DNA from: Cycas panzhihuaensis
Lineage: Eukaryota; Cycadophyta
Reading direction: 5' to 3'
Assembly: GCA_023213395.1 (NCBI GenBank)
Contig: CM041465.1
Location: 50,475,741 to 50,539,740, forward strand
DNA: 64,000 bases
Below are positions 53,412 to 63,657 of this stretch, one piece after another. Positions within the stretch are counted from its first letter, which is position 1. Every line of letters starts with the position of its first letter. The position numbers and the translations under genes were made by a program. The notes beneath the pieces were generated by a model. It was not told the DNA's origin and made no database searches. It saw nothing but the letters and a program-made list of their open reading frames with translations.

Positions 53412-55480
53412 GGTGGTGTGAAAAGATGAATAAGAGTGATGTATATAAATGTGTATGAAAATGCACTAAGTAGAAGAAGGTGGAGTCACTGACACTTGTG
53501 ATGTGTCTACCGACGGCAGTGGAATAATGAAGTAATGCAATGTAAGATGTGGAAGCAAAGAGATCACAAATAAGTATGTGATGTAAGTGATCTAATCAAG
53601 ATAAGTGAGAAGGCCTATATAGAAATAGGCATGTGGGTGCACAACTGGCGAAAACCAAAGTGATGTAGGATGTGTAACAAACCCAAACCTCTAACTTGTA
53701 TCCAAAGTAGGTGAGGTGTCGATGCCTAAGGGGCTTCTAGTATCGTAGTTAATGGCCTTCACCGCGATACCCGCTCCTTGGTGATGAAATCCAAGTAAAC
53801 GTGGAGCCAGTCTTGCTAGTCCTCACCCAGTTCACCAATGAGCAGCGATATACTCTCCGAAGAGAAGTACGTGCATGTCCACAGCTATGACGGATATTGG
53901 CCCAACTAAATTAATTATCTTGATTAAGGGTTTTCAGTTTTCCCAGATGGTTATCAGGATAGTCCCTGATTGGAGGCCGTAGGTATGGCTAACCTGTCCC
54001 TCCACCACTATACCTGGGTTATGACGGACCAGATGAAACTCACACCTCCCTTAGGGCCTGGACTTCGGCCAACCTTGGTCTATTTCAACCAAGGCGAGTA
54101 TGCGCACAAGTCAAGAACGGCGGTATAAAGTCGTCGAGATGAGTTGATTTTAAGGAAAGTGCTCTTGTTCTCGAATGTCATGTAAAATAATGGAAACCGA
54201 ATGTAAATGAATGTAAATGCTCCACTTAAGTGTTGTTGCCGTGTCCACCTAGTGCCCAAATGGCACTCTATGTGCCCAAGTGGCACTCAATGAAGTCTCC
54301 AAGTGCATGCAACCATTAAAATCATACACATGATGAGCCAAATCATCGGATATTGCTCCGATCCAGATGATTGGCTTTACAAAGGATTTAAGTACCTTGT
54401 TCTTTTTACAAAAGGGCCAAAATAGGCCTCTAAAAGCCACAAAGGCTATAAATGTCTTTAAAAAACCCCTTTTACATACAATAATTTTTTTTTTTTTTTT
54501 TTTTTTTTAAAGAAGGGAAAAAAAAACTAAAAATTTGAGAAATACAAGGTACACTGAAAATTCAAATTTTCAGCAAACTAAGTCTATTTGTTACTGCATC
54601 TGCCCATCTTGTCACTATATGGCACAAATTTCAAAAATTTTTGAAAAATTAAAAATTTCAGTTCTTTGGCCTTCACCCACACTTTCAAATATACAAAAAT
54701 TTTGAAAAATCTTGTCAAAAGCAGGCAAAAAGCCAGCTTTAACTCATGACCAAAATGTACTAGAAAACCTAAAATTGTCATAACTTTTCAACGGAGTCGG
54801 ATTCATGTGAGACCTGTACCAAATGATAGATCGGGATGAGGAGATCCAAAACATGTATTACAAAGAAAAAACTCCTCGATTTTGTAGATCCGAGATTTTT
54901 AAATTTGGAAAATGACTGCAAAAACAGTCATTTGACCCTTTAAACTCAAAATCTCACATCGCTCCGAGACAAAAGTGCTTAGGATGCCAAGACGCACCCT
55001 CTTGGTGAAATTCCATGCGATTCTGGCACTTTGATTTTTGGCCGTCATCATTGTCTGAAAATCCGTCAGTCCGTGCATCGTCCGTGCGGTTTGATTTTAT
55101 ACTTTAAAATCTGCCTCTAATCGATGAGAGTCACCGATTTCTTCTTCAACAACCTTGAAATCGACTTTTGCAAAAAATGGCCAAAAATAGGCCAAAATGC
55201 CGGTTGAGGATCAAAAGATGGCTGAAAATTGCTATCGTTGAGCAATTCTCGTGCTCCTTTAGGCCTACAAATAGGTTGCTTTTAAGCGACCACACTCCTT
55301 CTTCTTATCTCAGGAAATAAGATAGTACAACAACATATAATTTTGTACTAAAAATCTGCTATAAAAGAGCTTTAAAAATGGATTTTTAAAAATCCTCAAC
55401 TCTTCACTTCACATGAATGGTGAAGAAGAGGAGAATATAGCTTGCAATCTCCTTGCAAGTGAGTGTGGCACTAGGATCCA
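53412..55480 (-). other. copia-2 leader, about 2 kb, with poly-T run
   Basis: No coding recognised. The part at 53700-54110 is shared with copia-1. It contains 25 consecutive T at about 54485-54509 (A-run in the element's RNA sense) and several short minus frames without motifs. Confidence 0.7.
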
Positions 55481-55499
55481 CCCAATGGCTCTGATACCA
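55481..55499 (-). other. copia-2 primer binding site
   Basis: Minus strand TGGTATCAGAGCCATTGGG, 2 bp from the 5' LTR; a perfect TGGTATCAGAGC core for initiator Met-tRNA. Confidence 0.95.
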
Positions 55500-55501
55500 C
55501 T

Positions 55502-55868
55502 TGTTGAGGGAATGGATCTAGGGATCTAGTGCACTAACACTACACAATGGCAAATAGTGGAGGCAAGCACAATGTACTCAACAAGAGAATGTTAATAGCT
55601 TGAGCTCAAAGAGGAGAAGTGTAGAATATGATCACTCTCCATGTAATTTCAGCTTATATAATGAGGTTGCTCATTAGGGTTTGGAATTTGAGTTTTCCCT
55701 CCCAATGACATTCAAATGAGATTACATGAAATTACAATGAAATGAACTTTATGTCATTTCACTTAAGTGACTTAGGCATAGTCACCTTATCCTAAAGTTA
55801 TAAACATAAAAGTGACTTTATCTAATTCTAACTTCATGAAATGACCATGTGACATTAACATTGTCACA
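55502..55868 (-). repeat. copia-2 5' LTR
   Basis: 367 bp, identical to 48044-48410 except one transition. Followed by CTAAC. Confidence 0.98.
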
Positions 55869-55873
55869 CTAAC

Positions 55874-57730
55874 ACCTAACTCCAATGCACACAATACTTT
55901 TTACCATTCGAAATTGCCTTCAAACTTGTTTTGGTCTGCTTCATGTCAACACTAAATGTTTTCAAATACTTTGCCAATATACCACATATTTATAGCTTTT
56001 CGAAATCATTTTTATATGGAGTTTAGGGTCATTTTGAAGAGGCACCCCTCTCCAAATGACCTGCCAACTTTGAAATGCTCCACATAGTCATTTTGACATT
56101 CAAAATGAATGTATGCACACTTTTAAATTTGGCTTGGTAGTCAAATACAAATGGGTGACTTTAGAAACATCATGTGGCCAAAAGATAATGAACAATAATT
56201 TGATTATTTTCGAATGTTGTAGTTGCCACTCAAAAAAAATGTTGCCATTGCATTATTGCACTTGAAGCACAGACTAATGTGCCTATCGCTATCACAAATA
56301 ATGACGAAGGCTTAAAAAATCATGTTCTGTACCAGAATCAGGTTTGCTTTTGCAAGGGCATGATCTTCCTAACCCTATCCTTGAGATGACGACCCAACAA
56401 GAACTCCACAATTTGATGTTCCTTCCTTTGTTGGCAATGAGAACAAAAAGATTTGTTCTAGCGAATAGATTTTTCCTTCCTTCGCCAGAATCCCTACATC
56501 AAGGAGACCAAGTCCTCCTCTAGTGCTAACAAATCCCTTTATAATAGGTGGCTTCAACATGTCTTTTGTTAAAAATAACAACTCATCCATTGTTTTTTTA
56601 GCAAAGTGTCCTTCCTTAATGGATTTTGTTCACTATTGAGTGAGCCTTTGTATAGAACATTGGGCAATTCTCTTGCCATTACGACTATGGCCCTCACGGC
56701 AACATCACACCAATATGAAAATTTCTAAGTTCCTCGTTTTAACTGGTTGTACATTATTATTACTTTGATTGCACTCCCTTTAATCATCACATATTTTGTA
56801 TGGTCACTTCTAAGATTGTTTATGCTAGAGTTGTCTTGTTGCCTCACTTGCTATATTTGATTGTCTCAATCCACGTTTGTCTTCAGTCTCATTATTCTCT
56901 CTACTGTGTAATGGTCTCATTAGAGTGAGCTCCAACATGGACATGACAAGTGGCCATCTAGACTCATGATCTTTGAATTGCCTGACACTACGAAAAATAG
57001 TGCCCAATAGGCACTAAATCCACTAGAATGAACCTAGGCATCTTTGTAATTAACCCAATGCGCCTAATACCTCAGAATAGCTTCCAAATAGACATAATTA
57101 GTGCCCAATTATATTTACAATTTCCCAATGGGCCCAATCTGCACTCTAGATAGTGCAACATCTAATTAAGCCCAACATGCTATAATGAGCTTATATGAGT
57201 TAGATACTGCCAAAAATTAGGGCCAAACAAGTTTTAGAGCTTTCAACACTACCTAATGATGTCATTCACAATTGAAAATGTTGTCAATCAGTCCTTCATG
57301 CTTGATACGAAGTTTAAATGGCATTCACACCTCATAACAATCGCTACTCTGTATTGCCTTTTACACGACATTGTTGTTGGCTTTACATGAGTTCAATGTT
57401 TTCAACAAGCATTTTTACTGCTTCAAATGAGCGTAATAGACATCTTAGTTTGTCCACATATGCCTATCCCCCAGTCAGTGTTACAAAAATAAGGTCAGGC
57501 TCAGCTAAAATCTTCAATGCCTTCTTACAAAGCCCAATCATGAATAGATGAAATACACGCTTCCAATGATCAATTTTCTCCATTTTTACGACCATACACC
57601 ATAGTTTTGTTTTTTTAGTAGTTGGAAAGAATCGACATCACCACTTTAGGGTTCTCATTTGCGTTACCAAATAAACTTTGATTTGATTAAGCTTTGCACT
57701 TGCTCTACCTTAGTTACACACCTCTGTTGC
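55874..57730 (-). pseudogene. Element B 5' interior with unrecognised short frames
   Basis: Just inside the primer site a frame starts at 57583: MEKIDHWKRVFHLFMIGLCK, KALKILAEPDLIFVTLTGG, stop, then AYVDKLRCLLRSFEAVKMLV to about 57385. Further in, 56590-56375 is open: MDELLFLTKDMLKPPIIKGF, VSTRGGLGLLDVGILAKEGK. Neither matches a domain I know. Their position between primer site and gag suggests extra leader frames or decayed insertions. Several stops; probably not functional. Confidence 0.4.
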
Positions 57731-57741
57731 CTCTGATACCA
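57731..57741 (-). other. Element B primer binding site
   Basis: Minus strand TGGTATCAGAG, two bases from the 5' LTR. Confidence 0.88.
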
Positions 57742-57743
57742 TA

Positions 57744-58183
57744 TGAAGAAACACTGAACACATCGACAGGATCTTGATCATGCACAACAAGCATTCAAAG
57801 AACAATACACATGTATTTATATGGGAAACCCTTATGAGAGAAAATCCATGGTCAAATTAACGATAGTTTTATTGTATTAAAACACTTCTTGGTCTTGTGA
57901 CCTATTAGGATCACTTGACCTTGGTGGGTAGGCCTGTGAGGGCCTGATGCACCTTAGTACACTCATATGATATGATTTGTATTCGTTGATATCCATTCGA
58001 TATTCAATAACCTATATGGGGTTTATATTTATAATACCTTAAAGAGGTATGACCAACTAATGGTTGCGACTCTTCTTTGTGTCTGTGACTCTTCATTGCG
58101 TCTTGTAACTCTTTTACATTTTCTGGCTAAACCACACGAGTCATTAAATTGCCATGAGGTTAGCCTTAATTGAGTTTGCTACA
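57744..58183 (-). repeat. Element B 5' LTR
   Basis: 440 bp, TGAAGAAACACTGAACAC to GAGTTTGCTACA, matching 30305-30757. Confidence 0.88.
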
Positions 58184-58795
58184 GAATCGTTGAATTGTGA
58201 AGTAATAAAATTTTTCCCAATCTTCCAATTTCACAAACACTCAAAACGTAATTTACTAAGTTCAACTTTTGTCATGTCTTGCTTTTTTGCAAGACTTAGA
58301 TGATCCCATTCTTTTATATGTTTGGATAGGGAATACTCATTGTTTGTCATTTTCTTTTTGGTTGAGGAAAATTTCCTTCTATGTTTATTTTTCAAATTTT
58401 CTTGTTTTTTTTTTTTGGTCAAGTCTCATAATGCAATTTTGAATTATGATAAAATTTCATTTAATTCTACATCCCTTTTTTTTGCGAATTGTATTTATGT
58501 GATTTTAATGGGCACTCTCTGTAATGGAATGATTGTATCCAATTTAATCCGTGGCACAAAAATGGGATCACATCTAGCTAAAAATATGTGGTATGCCTTA
58601 GTTTATTTGCTAGTACGCAAGTTTTGTATGCTTTCTTGGCAATATACAAATCAATTTCTTAACTATTTGGAGGCAAATGCTATGTATCAGAGGATATACA
58701 GAATATGCAACACGATTGTGGGGCTGACAAATGATGAATATGAAATGGTGATCTCAGTTGATAAAATGGTGATACAAGTAGTAGAGGTGTTTTAA
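58184..58795 (-). pseudogene. Element A unrecognised coding remnant (N-terminal part)
   Basis: One minus frame keeps a Lys-rich, protein-like reading over about 600 bp with several stops: ARCDPIFVPRIKLDTIIPLQ, RVPIKIT, FAKKRDVELNEILS, then open 58422-58231 (MTKKKKQENLKNKHRRKFSS, SLSKHIKEWDHLSLAKKQDM). It would continue, across element B, into 30304-29100. A plus-strand frame of 157 codons (58322-58795, MDREYSLFVIFFLVEENFLL..) overlaps it and is hydrophobic; I think it is the shadow, but cannot exclude the reverse. Family not recognised. Confidence 0.4.
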
Positions 58796-59612
58796 TGAAT
58801 AAGGAGTTTTGGCGATTTTGTTTTTTTGAAATTTGAATGGTAAGAATATTCTTTTAATAGGAATATTCTTATTTTAATAAGTTTGTCAATCTCGTATAGT
58901 TACATTGCATTTGATGTTTGTGTGTTTGCAAGCTGAATATCATTGGGTTATTGCTATAATCACACAATGTTGTTGGTAGATTTAAACAACGACTAGTGCG
59001 AAGGCAATGTTAATCACATTAATATCTATTAATCAAGATGTCATCATGTCAGCCTTGAGGCAATGTTGTGGTAGAGTTACTTGTTGTTATATATTTCTCC
59101 AAATTGAAGGCAACCAAAGTTATCAACGTGGGGCAATGTTGTGGATAGGCTTTTTGTATATGTATCTCTAGTAATTACAATAGGGCACAAAGGCAATGGC
59201 CAAAGCTAACCATGGGCATCATTATATGTATCTTGCTCTCGATATATATTTATATCACAACTATATGTATATTGCTTAATTTTCTATGATATGGTTAGAC
59301 ATTAAAGCATGACTATGCATATATCACTTAGTTCGTTGTGATTTATGGAGCCAAATAGGAGACACTCAACCCAACACTATAGACGTGTTTGACGAGGATG
59401 AGAATACAGAGGGCAAGGAAAGAAGGGTTGGAGAGGAAAGAAAGGAAAATGGGATGATATTGATGAGAGAGGGATGTATTGCAAGATGGAGAGGCACTAG
59501 AGGAGCAAGGTGGCTGAATGAGTTTCTAAAAGAATTTACACAAAAACCTACAAGGGCATAGCTACAAGCAAATGGTGGAAGATAGATTGCAGAGATATGA
59601 GAGCATGGTAAG

Positions 59613-59654
<42 letters not shown>

Positions 59655-59663
59655 GCAAGTAAA
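58796..59663 (-). other. Element A leader with TA microsatellite
   Basis: No recognised genes. A (TA)n run of about 19 units lies at 59613-59650. An apparent minus frame at 59701-59366 runs through the microsatellite and LTR and is not credible. Confidence 0.6.
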
Positions 59664-59678
59664 GTGGCTTTGATACCA
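59664..59678 (-). other. Element A primer binding site
   Basis: Minus strand TGGTATCAAAGCCAC, 2 bp from the LTR; one mismatch to the initiator Met-tRNA site. Confidence 0.82.
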
Positions 59679-59680
59679 TT

Positions 59681-59907
59681 TGAGGTGACTAGGTTGGTCA
59701 CGCTCTTACATTAGAGATAGCTATTGGTCAAAAGACCTAAAATATTTGAACATATGTTGGTAATTAACATTAAATGATGAAATAAGGTTACATTTGTCAG
59801 GTATATATATCAACGAATATGGAAGGTTGTGACTTATGAGATAAAGAGTCACCTCCTTCCATAAATAACCATCAATGCCTAATTACCTATTAATTAGGCT
59901 TAGTACA
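59681..59907 (-). repeat. Element A 5' LTR
   Basis: 227 bp, TGAGGTGACTAGG to GGCTTAGTACA; matches 28372-28600. Weak similarity continues beyond it (GGAGG and GATTAATC blocks), as it does inside the left end. Confidence 0.75.
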
Positions 59908-61120
59908 TTAGGCCCACTCGCAGGTCTTTACAAGGAGGAATTGGTAAAGATTAATCATAAAGTTATTTTTCTTTGGAGCATTTGCTTACTCATGGATGCG
60001 TACGTGCTACGATGATCCTTGAGAGATATCCTTGTCTTGAAGAGGGTTGTGCATGATCAATTCCATCATTATTTGTACATGTTGAATTGTTGTTATGAAT
60101 AAATTGATATATTATTGCTGTTGTCTATTTTTTTTTTGGTGTGGAATGTTATGGAATCCCCTTTGGGCCATAGCACTCCTTAGCCTTGTTCCTAGCTCGA
60201 ATCATCCTTCCCCTTCATCTCTATTACTTTTCATGTTTGTATTGTATATGCACGTTGGGGAAAGGTGTATTTATTGAATTGAAGCAATGTTGACCCACTC
60301 CATGTAGCAATCTTCAAAGTGAAGGAAACCCTGAATTCACATTGTCTTTGTGCATGCCATCATGGTATAGGCCTTATAATAAAGCATGCACAACATGCTT
60401 TTTTTCCTTCCCAACATTGGATCTTGAAAGTATTGAGATTAGAATATTCCAATAGAAATAATTGGCCTTGTGAAAAAGGGGGTGGCAAACCAATTTTATT
60501 TTGAAGTATTTCAATGTTGGATTTATTTATTTAGGGTTTCCATCACATATTTGGCTTCAATTTTAAAATTCTAGATTGTTTCTTCGTTATATGTTGCATA
60601 TATTTAATATACATTAATATACAAATGGCTTCAAGCTAAGGAAGTGTGATTATGCTAAGTAGCATTGTATTCCAATTTCTCAAAGCATTTAATGTTAGTT
60701 GTTGGGGCTTATTGCTTGTATGGAAGATGTAAAAGGTACCATCTGTTATTTCAATTGAAATTGCGATTGATCATAATGGTGCATGCAATAGACTACTATA
60801 TCAAAAATTGCCTTCAATTTTACAAGTCAATATTGCTAGTAGAGGAAGAGGCAATTAGAGCTCAAGCATTGGGCTCCATCCACAACAATCATAAGACCAA
60901 TCAATCACTTCACAATGGGCATCATGAAAAATAAGATAAAAAGAGATTGCAAACAAGAATTGCATAAATCAGTGTCACATTTATATTAATACCTCAGTTT
61001 AGTCCTTGCATGAAAATCAAAATCATAGAAACCATGTACTACCCAAGAAGTTATAGGGCACCTCAAAGAAGCACATGAATCGAGAACATAAGAATTACAT
61101 GACATACAAGAATTGATCTT
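59908..61120. other. Spacer without recognised genes
   Basis: About 1.2 kb. Short plus frames at 60095, 60319 and 60665 (60-89 codons) show no motifs. The last 200 bp may be the copia-5 leader, but no LTR or primer site was found. Confidence 0.5.
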
Positions 61121-61950
61121 GTTGCACTTGCAACATTTAATTATAAAGATGAAATTGCATTAGTTTTTTTATATTTGTCTGTAAGTGATAATATTGATCA
61201 GAATATCAAATCTGCTATTTCTTCAAATGAAGCTTGGGAGATCGTTACTTCATTGTATGAAAGGAAGGATGATGTTGGAATTATATTATTTAAAAAGAAA
61301 TTGTTTAGTTTGCCATTTGTAGAATCCATGGCTGCACATTTGACAATAGTTAAAACAATTTGAAATCAATTCTCCACACTTTGTAAACTAGTATCTCATG
61401 AAGATCTGGTAACAATCACAATTAATAGTCTTTCTAAGGATCATCTCCAATCTCTCCATCAACAACAGATTGTCTATCATAACTTTCAATGGGTTGGAAG
61501 GGCTACTACTACAAGAACAACAAATTTACCTTTGGCATGGAGAAGCAGGACTGCACAGATTTACCTTTGGCATGGAGAAGCAGGATTGTCGGGTGCATTC
61601 ATCGCTAAGTACAAGGGCAAGCAACCCTTTATACCTAAAAGGAATATTCAAAAGAAGTTTAGGAATTTCAACATCAATGGTAATAAACCCAAAACAATCA
61701 CTTGTCACTATTGTGGTAAGATTGGCCATATACAACCTTAATGCAAAAAGATGCAGAATAACATGTGCCAATAGAATCAACCACCACCACAAGGACCAAA
61801 TCAAGGTGGCTTAACCTCAATGGTGATAAATCCAAAATTGTCACCTGCCATTATTGTGGTAAGATTGGCCATATACAACCTGAATGCAGAAAGAAGCTGA
61901 ATGACATGCGACAAGAGAATCAACCACCACCACAAGGACCAAATTGAGGT
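61121..61950 (+). pseudogene. gag: copia-5 gag with duplicated zinc knuckle
   Basis: SVSDNIDQNIKSAISSNEAW then EIVTSLYERKDDVGIILFKK are typical copia gag (UBN2-type) blocks. KKLFSLPFVESMAAHL and LVSHEDLVTITINSLSKDH follow. A 35-bp duplication (61524-61593) and a duplication of about 143 bp (61674-61960) interrupt it. The latter gives two knuckles, CHYCGKIGHIQP-stop-C near 61703 and CHYCGKIGHIQPEC near 61846. Neither length is a multiple of three, so the frame is broken. Confidence 0.9.
61524..61593 (+). repeat. 35-bp tandem duplication in copia-5 gag
   Basis: ATTTACCTTTGGCATGGAGA begins at 61524 and again at 61559; the units differ at a few bases near their ends. Confidence 0.93.
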
Positions 61951-61960
61951 GGCTTTCAAG
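61674..61960 (+). repeat. 143-bp tandem duplication covering the zinc knuckle
   Basis: TCAATGGTAATAAACCCAAA at 61674 and TCAATGGTGATAAATCCAAA at 61817 start two diverged copies; both include TATTGTGGTAAGATTGGCC and the CCACCACCACAAGGACCAAA tail. Confidence 0.92.
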
Positions 61961-62039
61961 GAGGACGACAAGGCCCACATGGCAATCAAGGTGGTTGATT
62001 TCATTGTGGCAATCAAAGCCATACAACACAACATGATCA

Positions 62040-62455
62040 AAATGAAAAACTGTTAAGTGTCTTTGGTGATTGTCATAAAAACAACACTTGGGTTGTCGAT
62101 TTAGGTGCACTTATCACATGATAGGTGATACTGATTTACTTGTTGATATTTAAGAAAGCAATGGTGAAATAGTAACTTTTGGAGACGATGTTGCTATTGA
62201 GATTTTAGGAGTTGGCAAAACTCCTTCTATTATCAATGGCCAAAACCTTAATCAATCATTTCTTGGTGGCATAGTGTTTTTAGTTCTCGACATGTCTAGA
62301 AACCTACTTTCTGTTAGTCAGTTAGATAAGTAACAAATGAGAGTACTATTCAAAAACAAGAAATGCATCATAAGAGCTAAGAAAGACCAAATTATTGTTG
62401 TTGGTCATGAAGTGCAACATCTAACAACACTTATGCCTTGGTCTCATAGTTAAAA
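62040..62455 (+). pseudogene. copia-5 protease
   Basis: NNTWVVDLGALITC near 62080-62115: the family motif D-S-G-A reads D-L-G-A. Then SNGEIVTFGDDVAIEILGVG, VLDMSRNLLSVSQLDK-stop and KKCIIRAKKDQIIVVGH follow the family order toward the pre-integrase block. Stops after DLGA and within the flap region. Confidence 0.85.
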
Positions 62456-62702
62456 AGTAAAGATCAATTATGGCATGAAAGATTATGTCATTTGAACTTA
62501 TAAAGTATTAAGTTGATGTTTAAACTTAACATGTTGTATGGCTTGTCCAAGATTTCGGTAAGAAAGTGCCTTTGTGAGCATGTTTAATGGGGAAACAACA
62601 TTGCGAACCATTTCTTAAAGGCAAGGCATGGAGAGCTCAAAGTTTGTTGTAATTAGTACATTCTGACAGCTGTGGACCCATGTCTTGACTTCTGGGAGGA
62701 TA
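62456..62702 (+). pseudogene. copia-5 integrase zinc-binding region
   Basis: QLWHERLCHLNL at 62464 (family: LWH.RLGH.N), LNMLYGLSKISVRKCLCE, then a degraded C..C..GK segment, FLKGKAWRAQSLL, LVHSDSCGPMS and LLGG. It is cut at about 62702 by the LINE fragment. Confidence 0.85.
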
Positions 62703-63657
62703 CATGGTGCAACAACTCTCAGCTGAAAGGTAGGCCTATGGTGGGTCACCTATAGGATGTTTATGAGAGATTGTATGGAAAAAAGGTCAAAAATTACTTG
62801 GGAGGGGCAGGGTCGGGATAGATCCCAGAGATTTTTTGAGAATATGTAAGGGGATCGGGAGATAAGTGAAGGCATTATTGTCCTTAAGAAAGAGATAGAT
62901 TGATGTTATATCCTAAAAACTCCTAAAGCGGATTCTATAGTTTGGGCTCACTCCCCTTTGGGGGAGTACTCAATGAAGTAGGGGTACCGGGCTATTTGCA
63001 TCGATGGGGGGGGAACTAAGAATCCAATGCTAGAAGGAGTATGGAAGATGGGTTTAATACCCAAAGTGGCAGTCTTCTAGTGGCTTTGCCTGAGAAACAA
63101 GATCTTGACAGTGGACAATTTATGCAAGAGGGGCTTTGTTATGCCAAATAGGTGTATGCTCTATAAAATAGAGGAGGAGTCACTGGATCATATCAACCTC
63201 CATTATTCTTTCTCCAAAAATGTTTAAATGCTTATATGGTCCCAATTTAGGATAAAATAGGTGGCTTCTAGGACTCTAAAAGAACAAGTGATGAGATGGA
63301 AGTGCCCTTTCAGGAGTAAGATCCTGGACTATATTTGGAACAGTACTTTACCCATGGTGCTATGGAACCTATGGAAGGAATGAAACAGAAGGATCTTTCA
63401 GGAGAAGGAAATGGATGAAGTTAGGCTACATGAGGTCACTAGTACAACTATTGTGGAATTAGTTAAAATCATAGAAGAAAAAAGCATATCTGAATTCAAG
63501 GGAAGTATTATTGACAGTTGGGGAATAGGCAGATCCAATATTATTGGGGAATTGAGGAGGAAATATACTTAGATTCCTCCTATGGTAAATTGGGTTAAAA
63601 TAATCTTTTGATGGAGCCTCTAAAGGCAACCCAGGGGAGACTGAAGGGGGAGGTCTT
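62703..63657 (+). mobile_element. L1-type LINE fragment (zf-RVT and RNase H start) inside copia-5
   Basis: The plus strand shows the reverse transcriptase zinc-binding domain of plant L1 elements: KVAVF.WLCLRNKILTVDNL, CKRGFVMPNRCMLYKIEEES, LDHINLHYSFSKN, with the C..C...H....C-type ligands partly changed. Then LWNLWKE.NRRIFQEKE and, near 63610, DGASKGNPG, the RNase H opening (one extra T shifts it). Upstream DSIVWAHSPLGEYS fits the W..S..G.YSVK block before zf-RVT. It is truncated at both ends: no endonuclease or RT palm, and no poly-A before copia-5 resumes. Confidence 0.88.

Larger units (their letters stand above)
48044..55868 (-). mobile_element. copia-2, complete and recent Ty1/copia insertion
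   Basis: 7,825 bp. Two 367-bp LTRs differing at one base (C or T in GAATGCTAATAG), perfect CTAAC target duplication, canonical primer site and polypurine tract, and gag to RNase H in order on the minus strand. Same family as copia-1. Near-identical LTRs mean recent insertion, yet gag and pol are split by many small indels. The 2-kb leader between primer site and gag is unusually long. It is the youngest element in the window. Confidence 0.98.
30305..58183 (-). mobile_element. Element B, Ty1/copia-like element inserted in A and itself filled by D, F and copia-2
   Basis: LTRs 30305-30757 and 57744-58183 in the same orientation. A minus-strand polypurine tract (AAAGGGGGA) abuts the left LTR; primer site TGGTATCAGAGG lies two bases from the right LTR. 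With D, F and copia-2 removed the interior is about 4.5 kb: leader, a short 5' frame, a copia gag (42248-43150) and a 3' part without recognised pol. Flanking pentamers TTTTG and GAATC do not match, so the target duplication is not supported. Confidence 0.7.
28372..59907 (-). mobile_element. Element A, outermost LTR element of the nest
   Basis: Two matching LTR-like repeats in the same orientation (28372-28600 and 59681-59907). On the minus strand a polypurine-like tract (AGAGGGGAGAGCT) abuts the left one and a Met-tRNA primer site abuts the right one, as expected for the two ends of one element. Interior sequence without pol lies at 28601-30304 and 58184-59663; element B fills the gap. No target duplication is evident (TGTTA and TTAGG), so recombination between copies is possible. 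Confidence 0.6.

Noticed and set aside
30305-58183. A clean target site duplication for element B
   Set aside because: The flanking bases TTTTG and GAATC do not match, so only LTR, primer site and polypurine evidence is claimed.
59366-59701. 111-codon minus frame near the element A LTR
   Set aside because: It spans a TA microsatellite, the primer site and the LTR edge; no protein features.
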